Shown one piece after another: positions 35,617 to 43,144 of a stretch of DNA of 64,000 nt. Under the pieces are notes generated by a model that was given only the letters and a program-made list of their open reading frames with translations, did no database searches and was not told the origin of the DNA. A program made the position numbers and the translations under genes. The stretch lies in the NCBI RefSeq assembly GCF_011388195.1, contig NZ_CP049990.1, positions 62,001-126,000 of the forward strand. Reading direction: 5' to 3'. Origin of the DNA: Pusillimonas sp. DMV24BSW_D. GTDB taxonomy: Bacteria; Pseudomonadota; Gammaproteobacteria; Burkholderiales; Burkholderiaceae_B. Numbering within the stretch: position 1 is the first letter of the stretch; every line of letters starts with the position of its first letter.

Positions 35617-36582
35617 ATGACACAGAACGACTCTTCCGCAAAGTCCGAGGGCTACCGTAGCGGCACGGCAGCCCGCCTTACCGGCGTGCCTGTTGAAACG
35701 CTACGTGTATGGGAGCGGCGTTACAAGGTTGTCGGGCCCCGTGTCAGTCCACGCGGGCAGCGTCTCTATTCGAATGAGGATATTCAACGACTGACCCTCA
35801 TCAAACAGTTGGTTGACGCAGGCTACCCTATTGGCTCCATCGCGCATTTACCAACAGCTAGCCTGCAAAGCATGCGCAGCGCCCCCGAAAAACCCACCAA
35901 AACATATCACGTGGGCATTGCGGGCGCCTTTGTCGCCAGCCCAAATGTTATCGAGGCTTTAAAACATTCTGCCTTGCGTGTCACCTGCCACACCATGATT
36001 CCGGCAGAAGCGGCAACCCTGTTCAAAGACGCCCATATTGAAGCGGTTATTGTGGAATTGCCAACGCTAACCGACGACACTCCGAATGTTGTCAGCCGCA
36101 TTCAACAGGCGTGCGACGCAAGCCAGGCGATTGTGTTGTACCGCTTTGCTCCCGGAAAAGTGGTGCGCCGTTTGCGCCAAAACGGAATCAAGGTCGCTCG
36201 CGCAACGTCGGACCCACATGAAGTAGCAGCGCTATGCCAAACCCTATTGCATAGCAACAGCCAGCCTTCACCGGTTATTTCATCGAACCTGAATTCAAAC
36301 GACACGCCGCCGGCACCCCGGTTTAACGCCGAAACCCTAAGCCAGTTTCTGGCGGCTTCCAACAACCCCTATTGCGAATGCCCTCGCCACTTGATTGAAC
36401 TGATCCTGAGTTTAAATAGCTTCGAGCAGTACAGCGCCGAATGTGTGAACCGAAGCCCACAGGATGCAGCCCTGCACCGCGATCTGCAACGAACCGCCGG
36501 ACAAGCGCGATCGTTGCTTGAAAACGCGCTGGACCGGCTTGCTGATGTTGAAGGATGGCGGCGCGAAAGCGCTGCGGCCTGA
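35617..36582 (+). CDS. MerR-family transcriptional regulator
   Basis: A 321-residue regulator with an N-terminal MerR winged helix (about 13-80: YRSGTAARLTGVPVETLRVWERRY, in the YRS..RVWERRY pattern of the CarA/LitR subgroup). The long C-terminal part (about 95-320) looks like a B12-binding-type fold, but no DxHxxG cobalamin motif is visible, so it is probably not a light or cobalamin sensor. It is flanked by two terminators and is therefore transcribed alone. Its target is not evident. Confidence 0.87.
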   Translation: MTQNDSSAKSEGYRSGTAARLTGVPVETLRVWERRYKVVGPRVSPRGQRLYSNEDIQRLTLIKQLVDAGYPIGSIAHLPTASLQSMRSAPEKPTKTYHVGIAGAFVASPNVIEALKHSALRVTCHTMIPAEAATLFKDAHIEAVIVELPTLTDDTPNVVSRIQQACDASQAIVLYRFAPGKVVRRLRQNGIKVARATSDPHEVAALCQTLLHSNSQPSPVISSNLNSNDTPPAPRFNAETLSQFLAASNNPYCECPRHLIELILSLNSFEQYSAECVNRSPQDAALHRDLQRTAGQARSLLENALDRLADVEGWRRESAAA

Positions 36583-36600
36583 CCTCTTCTGCCCCATCCC

Positions 36601-36629
36601 AAGCCGTGAAGTGTTTCACGGCTTTTTTT
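36601..36629 (+). terminator. Rho-independent terminator after the MerR gene
   Basis: Ten-base arms AAGCCGTGAA (36601-36610) and TTCACGGCTT (36615-36624) close a short loop and run into seven or more T. Confidence 0.9.
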
Positions 36630-36670
36630 ACAGCTCATTTTTCTATAATTATCAAATTATGGTAAAAAAG

Positions 36671-36699
36671 TTATTTATATAAAACGTTTTTACTATAAT
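36671..36699 (+). promoter_or_regulatory. Predicted promoter of the VOC/FAH/IclR/hydroxylase operon
   Basis: A perfect -10 TATAAT (36694-36699) lies 48 bases before the VOC gene start, with a weak -35 (TTATTT) 17 bases upstream, in an AT-rich stretch. A weak -35 fits an activated or regulated promoter. Confidence 0.4.
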
Positions 36700-36746
36700 G
36701 CAAGATATCGTGCCACGCTGGAACGACCTCGCACCCGGAGAAAGCC

Positions 36747-37577
36747 ATGAGTCTGCTCACCGCCCAACTCGATCATTTAGCCGTTAATAGTCCCGACCCG
36801 GAATCCATTGCTGCTTTCTACGGTAAAGCAATGCAAATGCGCATCGCGCAAGGAAAAGCCGGAGAATATATTTGTGAAGGGCGGGAGCGCCGTATGGTGT
36901 TCTACCCCGGCGAGGCAAAAACCTTGCAATATTTTGCCTGGAATGTCCCCTCGACCGAAGCATTGGAAGAACTGAGAAAACGCATTGAAGCCGCCGGCAT
37001 CCAAACCCGGCCTTCTTTATCGCCGTTTTTCAATGACAACGCCTTTACCATTACCGATCCCGATGGCCATAACCTGGTTATAGGACACGACGGCTCGAAC
37101 AGAACACAAGACGCTGGTATGCCGGCACGCCTGCAACACTTCGCGTTCGGCACCACCCACATTCAACCCATGCTCGACTTTTATGAAAAAACACTGGGTA
37201 TGCGCATTAGCGACAACGTATATGCCGATGATGGCAGCCTGCGTTCCGCATTTCTACGCGCTGGCAACGAACATCATATTCTGGCCATTTTCGTGGCAGG
37301 GCAGAACGCATTCGACCACCATTGTTATGAAGCCGGTGAATGGAACCTGATTCGTGACTGGGCCGACTTTCTCTCTGAGCAAGACATTTTGCTTGATTGG
37401 GGCCCAGGGCGCCATGGACCCGGCAAAAACCTATTCTTCATGATCCGAGACCCCGACACCAACTGGTTGGAAATTTCAGCCGAACTTGAGCTAGTGACGG
37501 AGGACCGGCCCACCGGTTCCTGGCAACATCGCGAAAAAACCTTAAATAGCTGGGGTAAAGCCTATCTGCGCAGTTAA
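36747..37577 (+). CDS. Two-domain VOC-fold extradiol dioxygenase (catechol 2,3-dioxygenase type)
   Basis: The 276-residue protein has two vicinal-oxygen-chelate modules (about 4-115 and 126-250). The C-terminal module keeps the three metal ligands of type I extradiol dioxygenases: H131 (LQHFAF), H191 or H192 (FDHHCYE) and E242 (NWLEISAE). It is therefore likely an active ring-cleaving enzyme. It heads an operon with an FAH-family hydrolase, an IclR regulator and a flavoprotein hydroxylase, a normal order for hydroxylation, meta-cleavage and hydrolysis. The ring substrate is unknown. Confidence 0.85.
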   Translation: MSLLTAQLDHLAVNSPDPESIAAFYGKAMQMRIAQGKAGEYICEGRERRMVFYPGEAKTLQYFAWNVPSTEALEELRKRIEAAGIQTRPSLSPFFNDNAFTITDPDGHNLVIGHDGSNRTQDAGMPARLQHFAFGTTHIQPMLDFYEKTLGMRISDNVYADDGSLRSAFLRAGNEHHILAIFVAGQNAFDHHCYEAGEWNLIRDWADFLSEQDILLDWGPGRHGPGKNLFFMIRDPDTNWLEISAELELVTEDRPTGSWQHREKTLNSWGKAYLRS

Positions 37578-37629
37578 ATCAGGAACTGCCGCAATACATG
37601 CAAATCATTCAATCACGGAGTACACATCC

Positions 37630-38484
37630 ATGCGTTTAATTTCTTTTGTCGGACGCAACGGCCAATCTGGCTATGGCGCTCAAATTAACGACCAACAAGT
37701 CGCCCACCTTTCGGCCGTACTCGGCCATCGTTATAACGACCTGAAGTCTTTGCTGGCAAGCGGGCTGGAAGAAGCGCAAGCGGCGCTAAACCTGGCCCCG
37801 GTTTTATCTACCCATGAAATCCATTTGTTACCCGTTATTCCGAACCCGAACAAGATTATCTGTGTTGGGCTGAATTACGAGACACACCGCGTTGAAACCG
37901 GCCGGCCGAAAGAAGCCCACCCGTCGATTTTTACGCGCTTTGCATCCAGCCAGATCGCCGCGGGCGACCCTATTATTCGCCCCCGAGTCTCCACCGCACT
38001 AGATTACGAAGGTGAATTGGCCCTCATCATCGGGCGACCCGGCCGGTACATTAAAGCAGCCGACGCGTTTAATCATATTGCCGGCTACGCCTGCTACAAC
38101 GACGCGTCGATTCGCGACTGGCAACGTCATTCACACCAGTTCACACCAGGCAAGAACTTTGTCGGAACAGGCCCATTCGGCCCCTGGATGGTAACCCGCG
38201 ATGAAGTATCCGATATTGAATCACAAACACTCACAACACGACTGAACGGCGAAATCATGCAGCAAGCCAGGATTGCCGACATGATTTTTTCAATTGGCGA
38301 AATCATCGAATACGTATCATCATTCGCTCCGCTGGAAACCGGCGACGTCATTGCAACCGGCACGCCGGGCGGGGTGGGCTTCAAGCGTGAGCCGGCTGTT
38401 TACATGAAGCCGGGCGACACAGTTGAAGTTGAAATCACTCAAGTCGGCCTCTTGCGCAACCCTATCGCCGACGAACTGGTGTAA
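37630..38484 (+). CDS. Fumarylacetoacetate hydrolase-family protein
   Basis: A 284-residue FAH-fold enzyme. The region IICVGLNYETHRVETGRPKEAHPSIFTRF (in parts around 77-105), the metal ligands in LDYEGELALIIG (around 124-135) and the closing GDVIATGTPGGVGF motif mark the short C-C hydrolase/isomerase/decarboxylase branch of the family. Here it probably acts on the product of the upstream VOC dioxygenase. It starts 52 bases after that gene and ends 13 bases before the IclR gene. Confidence 0.9.
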   Translation: MRLISFVGRNGQSGYGAQINDQQVAHLSAVLGHRYNDLKSLLASGLEEAQAALNLAPVLSTHEIHLLPVIPNPNKIICVGLNYETHRVETGRPKEAHPSIFTRFASSQIAAGDPIIRPRVSTALDYEGELALIIGRPGRYIKAADAFNHIAGYACYNDASIRDWQRHSHQFTPGKNFVGTGPFGPWMVTRDEVSDIESQTLTTRLNGEIMQQARIADMIFSIGEIIEYVSSFAPLETGDVIATGTPGGVGFKREPAVYMKPGDTVEVEITQVGLLRNPIADELV

Positions 38485-38497
38485 GGAAACCACGGGA

Positions 38498-39283
38498 ATG
38501 CAAAAAGCCAACGCGGTTGAACGCATGCTGTCCATTCCCCGCTTGTTCACTGAACAGCGACCCATTTGGACAGTGGAAGAAGTCGCCGCCGAGCTCGGGC
38601 TTCCCGTAAGCAGTACCTATCGCTATTTCCAAAGCCTGCTGCGCTTTGAATACCTGGATGAAGCACCCGGTCAAGGTTATTGCCTGGGGCCGGCATTCAT
38701 TGAATACGACCGCATCATTCGCATCACCGACCCGCTTGCGAAAGTGGCCGGGCCTGTCCTGGCCGGACTCACCGACACCCTGGAACCCGGCTCAACCCTG
38801 ATTCTTTGCCAGGTATACCGACGCAAAGTAATGTGTATTCATGAGCAAACCACGGGCAATGGGCCGGCACATACCAGCTATGAACGCGGCCGTCCCATGC
38901 CGCTCTACCGTGGCGCAACGTCGAAAGTCATCCTGGCGCATCAGCCCTGGCGCGCACAAAAACGCGAATATGAACAAAACCAGCAAGAAATTCACGCCGC
39001 CGGCATGGGACATGACTGGAAATCGTTCAGCGCCGGACTACGCGAAATACGCAGGCGCGGTTACTGCGTTTCACGCGGTGAGGTGGACGCAGGCCGCATG
39101 GGAATCGCCGCCCCGATATTCAGCTCGACAGGACATGTTGCGCATAGCTTAAGCGTCGTGACACTCGACGATAAAACAAGCATGGCCGACGAAGACCGTT
39201 TGATTATGGGTATCGTTACCGCCGCCGCGCGTATTTCGGAAAAACTTTCTCGATCCGACACAGACAAAACAATAGCCTCATGA
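38498..39283 (+). CDS. IclR-family transcriptional regulator
   Basis: A 261-residue regulator with an N-terminal winged helix (about 5-65: KANAVERMLSIPRLFTEQRP; PVSSTYRYFQSLLRFEYL) and the IclR GAF-like effector domain (about 80-255; GYCVSRGEVDAGRMGIAAPIF near 190). The ATG at 38498 has AAGGA upstream; a longer frame would lie inside the FAH gene. It is encoded within the operon it probably controls and overlaps the hydroxylase start by 4 bases. Confidence 0.92.
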   Translation: MQKANAVERMLSIPRLFTEQRPIWTVEEVAAELGLPVSSTYRYFQSLLRFEYLDEAPGQGYCLGPAFIEYDRIIRITDPLAKVAGPVLAGLTDTLEPGSTLILCQVYRRKVMCIHEQTTGNGPAHTSYERGRPMPLYRGATSKVILAHQPWRAQKREYEQNQQEIHAAGMGHDWKSFSAGLREIRRRGYCVSRGEVDAGRMGIAAPIFSSTGHVAHSLSVVTLDDKTSMADEDRLIMGIVTAAARISEKLSRSDTDKTIAS

Positions 39284-40881
39284 ACAGCGAACCGCTTACC
39301 CCCGTCACGATCGTCGGCGCCGGCCCAGTCGGGCTGATGCTGGCCAACCTTCTGGCCGCGTATAACGTACCGGTAGTGGTCATCGAACGCCACCACACAA
39401 CCGTTCAGGAACCACGGGCCATTTCAATTGACGATGAGTCGTTGCGTGCGCTGCAGATTCCAGGACTGGACGCGGCATTGAAAGCAACCTGTGCAATGGA
39501 TTACGGCTCCGTTTATATGGGCCCCGATCGACAGCCCTTTGCTTCAGTATCCCCCACTTCCGCCGAGTACGGACACCCTCGACGCAATGCTTTTGCACAA
39601 CCCATACTCGAGGCCATGCTCGCAGAAAATCTAGGCAAGTATCCACACGCACAAATCCGTTTCGGCGAGGAAGTTTGCACTCTGGAACAAAATGATGCGT
39701 GTGTCCAACTCACCATTCAACGCCATGACGGCGGCCACTACGTTCACAACAGTCAGTACGTTGCGGCTTGTGACGGCGGCCGCAGCCCGCTGCGCCACAT
39801 GCTGGGCGTTGGCATGCACGGCAATACTTATGAAAAAAAATGGCTGATCATCGACCTTAAGGGAACGCATGACAACTTTCGTCAAACCCGCGTTTACTGC
39901 GACCCGCGCCGCCCCGGCATTAATCTGCCCGGCCCCAACCGCACCCGTCGTTTCGAGTTCATGTTGCTTGAAGGTGAAACCGACGAGCAGGTCACCGATA
40001 TTGATTTCGTGCGTCAGTTATTGCGCGACCATGGCCCCGATGAGCATATTGAAATCGTACGCAAACAGGTTTACACCTTCCATGCCCGCATGGCAAATGA
40101 ATGGCAAAAAGGCCGTGTCTTTTTACTGGGTGACGCCGCGCACCTAACACCGCCATTCGCCGGCCAGGGGTTAAACAGCGGGCTGCGCGACGCGGCAAAC
40201 TTGTCGTGGAAATTAGCCGCCGTATTGCAAGGTCGCTTGCCGCCCAAAGCATTGGGCAGCTATCAGGAAGAGCGGCCAGAACACGCCTGGCAGCTCATTG
40301 AAATGGCCATGACGTTAGGCAAAATCATGATGCCGGGCACGCTCTTGAAAGCCAAGCTCATCCAGGCTGCGTTCCGTGCGTTACGGTGGATCCCGCCCGC
40401 CAACGATTACATCACGCAAATGCGCTATAAGCCCAAACCCCGTTTCACGAAAGGTTTTTTCGTGGCCGACGGCGCCGACCCGCGCAACACACTGGTGGGG
40501 CGGATGGTGTGCCAGCCCATGCTGGAAAGGCCTGATCGTAGCCTGATTCGACTCGACGACCTGCTGGGAAATGATTTTGCGTTGATTGCGTGTCACCCCA
40601 ACCCGGCCCAGGCATTTGAAGGCTTGCCGTTACTGCCGTTTGAACAAAGCCTGAACCTGAAACGGTTATGTATCACGCCGCGCTTTTACAACCCCTTCCC
40701 CGCCGCACCCGACGCCGCACATACCGTGCGTGACGTTTCAGGCGAGTTCGAGCGTCACTGCCCCGGAGCGCAAGACATTTGGCTTCTGGTGCGCCCCGAC
40801 CGTTACGTCATGGCATGCATTCCGCGCAAAAACGGTAACCAAACCGTAAAGCAACTAAACGATTTGCTTCAACTGGCTTGA
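39280..40881 (+). CDS. FAD-dependent aromatic hydroxylase (MhpA-like)
   Basis: A 533-residue class A flavoprotein monooxygenase with the FAD motif VGAGPVGLMLANLLAAY (10-26), the DG motif CDGGRSP (around 163) and the GD motif LLGDAAHLTPPFAGQGLNSGLRD (in parts near 285-307). The C-terminal thioredoxin-like extension matches 3-(3-hydroxyphenyl)propionate hydroxylase and relatives. It would add a hydroxyl next to a phenol to give the catechol cleaved by the VOC dioxygenase of the same operon. It overlaps the convergent malonyl-CoA synthetase gene by 13 bases. Confidence 0.88.
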   Translation: MNSEPLTPVTIVGAGPVGLMLANLLAAYNVPVVVIERHHTTVQEPRAISIDDESLRALQIPGLDAALKATCAMDYGSVYMGPDRQPFASVSPTSAEYGHPRRNAFAQPILEAMLAENLGKYPHAQIRFGEEVCTLEQNDACVQLTIQRHDGGHYVHNSQYVAACDGGRSPLRHMLGVGMHGNTYEKKWLIIDLKGTHDNFRQTRVYCDPRRPGINLPGPNRTRRFEFMLLEGETDEQVTDIDFVRQLLRDHGPDEHIEIVRKQVYTFHARMANEWQKGRVFLLGDAAHLTPPFAGQGLNSGLRDAANLSWKLAAVLQGRLPPKALGSYQEERPEHAWQLIEMAMTLGKIMMPGTLLKAKLIQAAFRALRWIPPANDYITQMRYKPKPRFTKGFFVADGADPRNTLVGRMVCQPMLERPDRSLIRLDDLLGNDFALIACHPNPAQAFEGLPLLPFEQSLNLKRLCITPRFYNPFPAAPDAAHTVRDVSGEFERHCPGAQDIWLLVRPDRYVMACIPRKNGNQTVKQLNDLLQLA

Positions 40882-42389
40882 TAGCGCTCCCGCAATACGT
40901 TTTTTTGCACTTTACCCATCGTGTTGCGGGGGAGCTCGGAAATAATATGTACTTGCTTGGGTACCTTAAAATTAGCAATAGACGCTTTTAATTGGCGCTG
41001 AATCGCGATGGGGTCAAGCATTACACCCGATTGCGGCACCACTACCGCCACCACCGCCTCGCCGAAGTCGGGGTGTGGCACGCCCACAACAGCAGACTCT
41101 GAAACACCCGGCATCTCATCAATCATCAATTCAATTTCTTTCGGATAAACGTTATATCCGCCTGAAATAATTAAGTCTTTGCTGCGCCCCACAATAACCA
41201 AATAGCCCTGGTTATTCCAATGCCCCACATCCCCCGTTCGGAACCAGCCATCATCGGTGAACGATTCACGGGTTTTATCAGGCATCTGCCAATAACCCGA
41301 AAATACGTTTTCACCCCGAACCTGAACATGGCCGATTTCCTGGTCAGGCAAAGCTTGATCAACATCGTTTGTAATCCGCACCGATACCCCAGGCAACGGT
41401 CGCCCCACCGTTCCACCTAATCTGGGGCCGTCTTCAGGGCTATATGGATTGGATGTAAGCATCACGGTTTCACTCATGCCGTAGCGCTCAAGAATAAAGT
41501 GTCCGGTTCGCTGCTGAAAAGTATCAAACGTTTCCTGTAAAAGCGGAGCCGAGCCCGACACAAATAACCGCATGCTCTTGCAATGCTCCCGCCCGAACTC
41601 GGGCTGAGCCAACAAGCGAACATAGTAGGTGGGCACCCCCATCATGACTGTACAACGCGGCAAATAATACAGGGCTTGCTCAATATCCAGCCTGGGTAAC
41701 CAAATCATTCGCGCACCGGCCAACAAAACACCATGCGCCGCCACAAACAAACCGTGCACATGGAAAATAGGCAACATATGCAACAAAACATCACTCGATT
41801 GCCAGCCCCAATATTGGTGCAATACCTGGGCATTCGACGCCATATTTCGATGCGACAACATGGCGCCTTTGCTGCGGCCCGTGGTACCCGATGTATACAG
41901 AATCACACCCAGGTCATCGTTTCGGGTGTCAACCGTGGTGAATGCCGGCTCGAAACCCTGGGCGGCATCGCATAGCGTGCCCGAGCCGTCCGCATTCAAT
42001 GTCTCAACCCGAACACCGCCATTATCATGTGCCAATGCAGAAATCGAGGCGCAGTTTGATGCGTCGCATACGATGAGCGAAGGTCGGGCATCATTCAGAA
42101 AATAAGCCACTTCGGCTTCCCGATAGGCGGTGTTAAGCGGCATGTAAACAAAGCCGGCACGCAGAACACCCAAATAAAACATCAGCGCTTCAGGAGATTT
42201 TTCCACCTGAACCAACACACGTTCGCCGGGGGCCATCCCCAGACTGGCTAAATAGGCCGCCAAACGTGCCGACGTTTGTTCAATATCACCATAGCTATAC
42301 TGCCGGCTGGGCGTCTCTATGGCAACGGTGTTCCGGTCGGCCGGAAAGCCTGAGGCCAAAATAGCGTAAAGGTTGGCATTGTGGGACAT
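40869..42389 (-). CDS. matB: Malonyl-CoA synthetase-like acyl-CoA ligase
   Basis: A 506-residue adenylate-forming enzyme with the core motifs LYTSGTTGRSKGAMLSH (around 165), YGMSETVM (around 303), TGDVGHWNNQGYL and the catalytic lysine in PRNTMGKVQKN at the end. The N-terminal NANLYAILASGF and VQVEKSPEALMFYLGVLRAG segments fit malonyl-CoA synthetases better than long-chain acyl-CoA ligases. I chose the ATG at 42389 over a GTG five codons upstream. No malonyl-CoA decarboxylase is adjacent, so a related short dicarboxylate is possible. Confidence 0.8.
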   Translation of the reverse strand: MSHNANLYAILASGFPADRNTVAIETPSRQYSYGDIEQTSARLAAYLASLGMAPGERVLVQVEKSPEALMFYLGVLRAGFVYMPLNTAYREAEVAYFLNDARPSLIVCDASNCASISALAHDNGGVRVETLNADGSGTLCDAAQGFEPAFTTVDTRNDDLGVILYTSGTTGRSKGAMLSHRNMASNAQVLHQYWGWQSSDVLLHMLPIFHVHGLFVAAHGVLLAGARMIWLPRLDIEQALYYLPRCTVMMGVPTYYVRLLAQPEFGREHCKSMRLFVSGSAPLLQETFDTFQQRTGHFILERYGMSETVMLTSNPYSPEDGPRLGGTVGRPLPGVSVRITNDVDQALPDQEIGHVQVRGENVFSGYWQMPDKTRESFTDDGWFRTGDVGHWNNQGYLVIVGRSKDLIISGGYNVYPKEIELMIDEMPGVSESAVVGVPHPDFGEAVVAVVVPQSGVMLDPIAIQRQLKASIANFKVPKQVHIISELPRNTMGKVQKNVLRERYQAS

Positions 42390-42520
42390 GAGTGTATTCT
42401 GCACTTGTAAAAAATGTCATTCTACGGGCAGAATAAGCGAACTGTTACCATAAGCTTAAATGTAGTATGACCGCTACGGGGCAATAAAAGCACCGGCATT
42501 AATAAGGCTCCGCATTAAAT

Positions 42521-43144
42521 ATGGAAAACTTCTTGAATCCTCCCGACACATTGCGGTCTATCTTGCGGGCTCATGTGTGGCCGTTGCACCAGCAGCTCGA
42601 TCAAAGCCCCACCCTTCAAGCCTTAACGCAGCCCGATCTCGACGCGCCTACCTATGCGCGTGCGTTATCGAATTTTCATCTTGCGTATCAACATATTGAA
42701 CCTGGTCTGGCTAAACTTGAACAAAGCCTTCAGCAACCTGTTCTGCCGGCTTATCAGCCGCGCCTGCCTCATATCAGGAAAGAATATGTCATGTTCAACA
42801 ATTCTGATTCAGATTTGGCGGAACCCCGTGCTGCGCTGCCCCCCATGCCGACATTTCTATGCCCCATGTCGGCTTATCTGGGCGGCCGTTACGTTCTGGA
42901 AGGCGCGTCACAGGGCACACCCTATGTCATTCGGGCCCTCCGAAACCACCACCCAGCCTGGCCGCTGCATCCCGAAGGCTATTGGCACACCCTACTGGCC
43001 CAAGTACCCGCATGGCGTCAACTTTGTTTGCTACTCGATACACCTCAGAACAGCAGGCCTGTTACGTTGTCTGAATTGAAACACGGGGCGACCTGGGTTT
43101 TTGAATCTTTCATCGCGTCACTAACCCCTTCAACACGCCACTAA
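42521..43144 (+). CDS. bphO: Biliverdin-producing heme oxygenase
   Basis: A 207-residue helical protein of the bacterial heme oxygenase family. The proximal heme histidine is probably H23 (RAHVWPLHQQLD). The distal glycine-rich helix segment is read as AYLGGRYVLEGASQG (around 117). It converts heme to biliverdin, the chromophore of the bacteriophytochrome encoded immediately downstream (TAA directly followed by ATG). The pair is almost certainly co-expressed. Confidence 0.92.
   Translation: MENFLNPPDTLRSILRAHVWPLHQQLDQSPTLQALTQPDLDAPTYARALSNFHLAYQHIEPGLAKLEQSLQQPVLPAYQPRLPHIRKEYVMFNNSDSDLAEPRAALPPMPTFLCPMSAYLGGRYVLEGASQGTPYVIRALRNHHPAWPLHPEGYWHTLLAQVPAWRQLCLLLDTPQNSRPVTLSELKHGATWVFESFIASLTPSTRH

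Noticed and set aside
35617-36582. MerR regulator as a B12-dependent light sensor (CarH/LitR type)
   Set aside because: The N-terminal HTH fits that subgroup, but no cobalamin-binding DxHxxG motif is visible in the C-terminal region.
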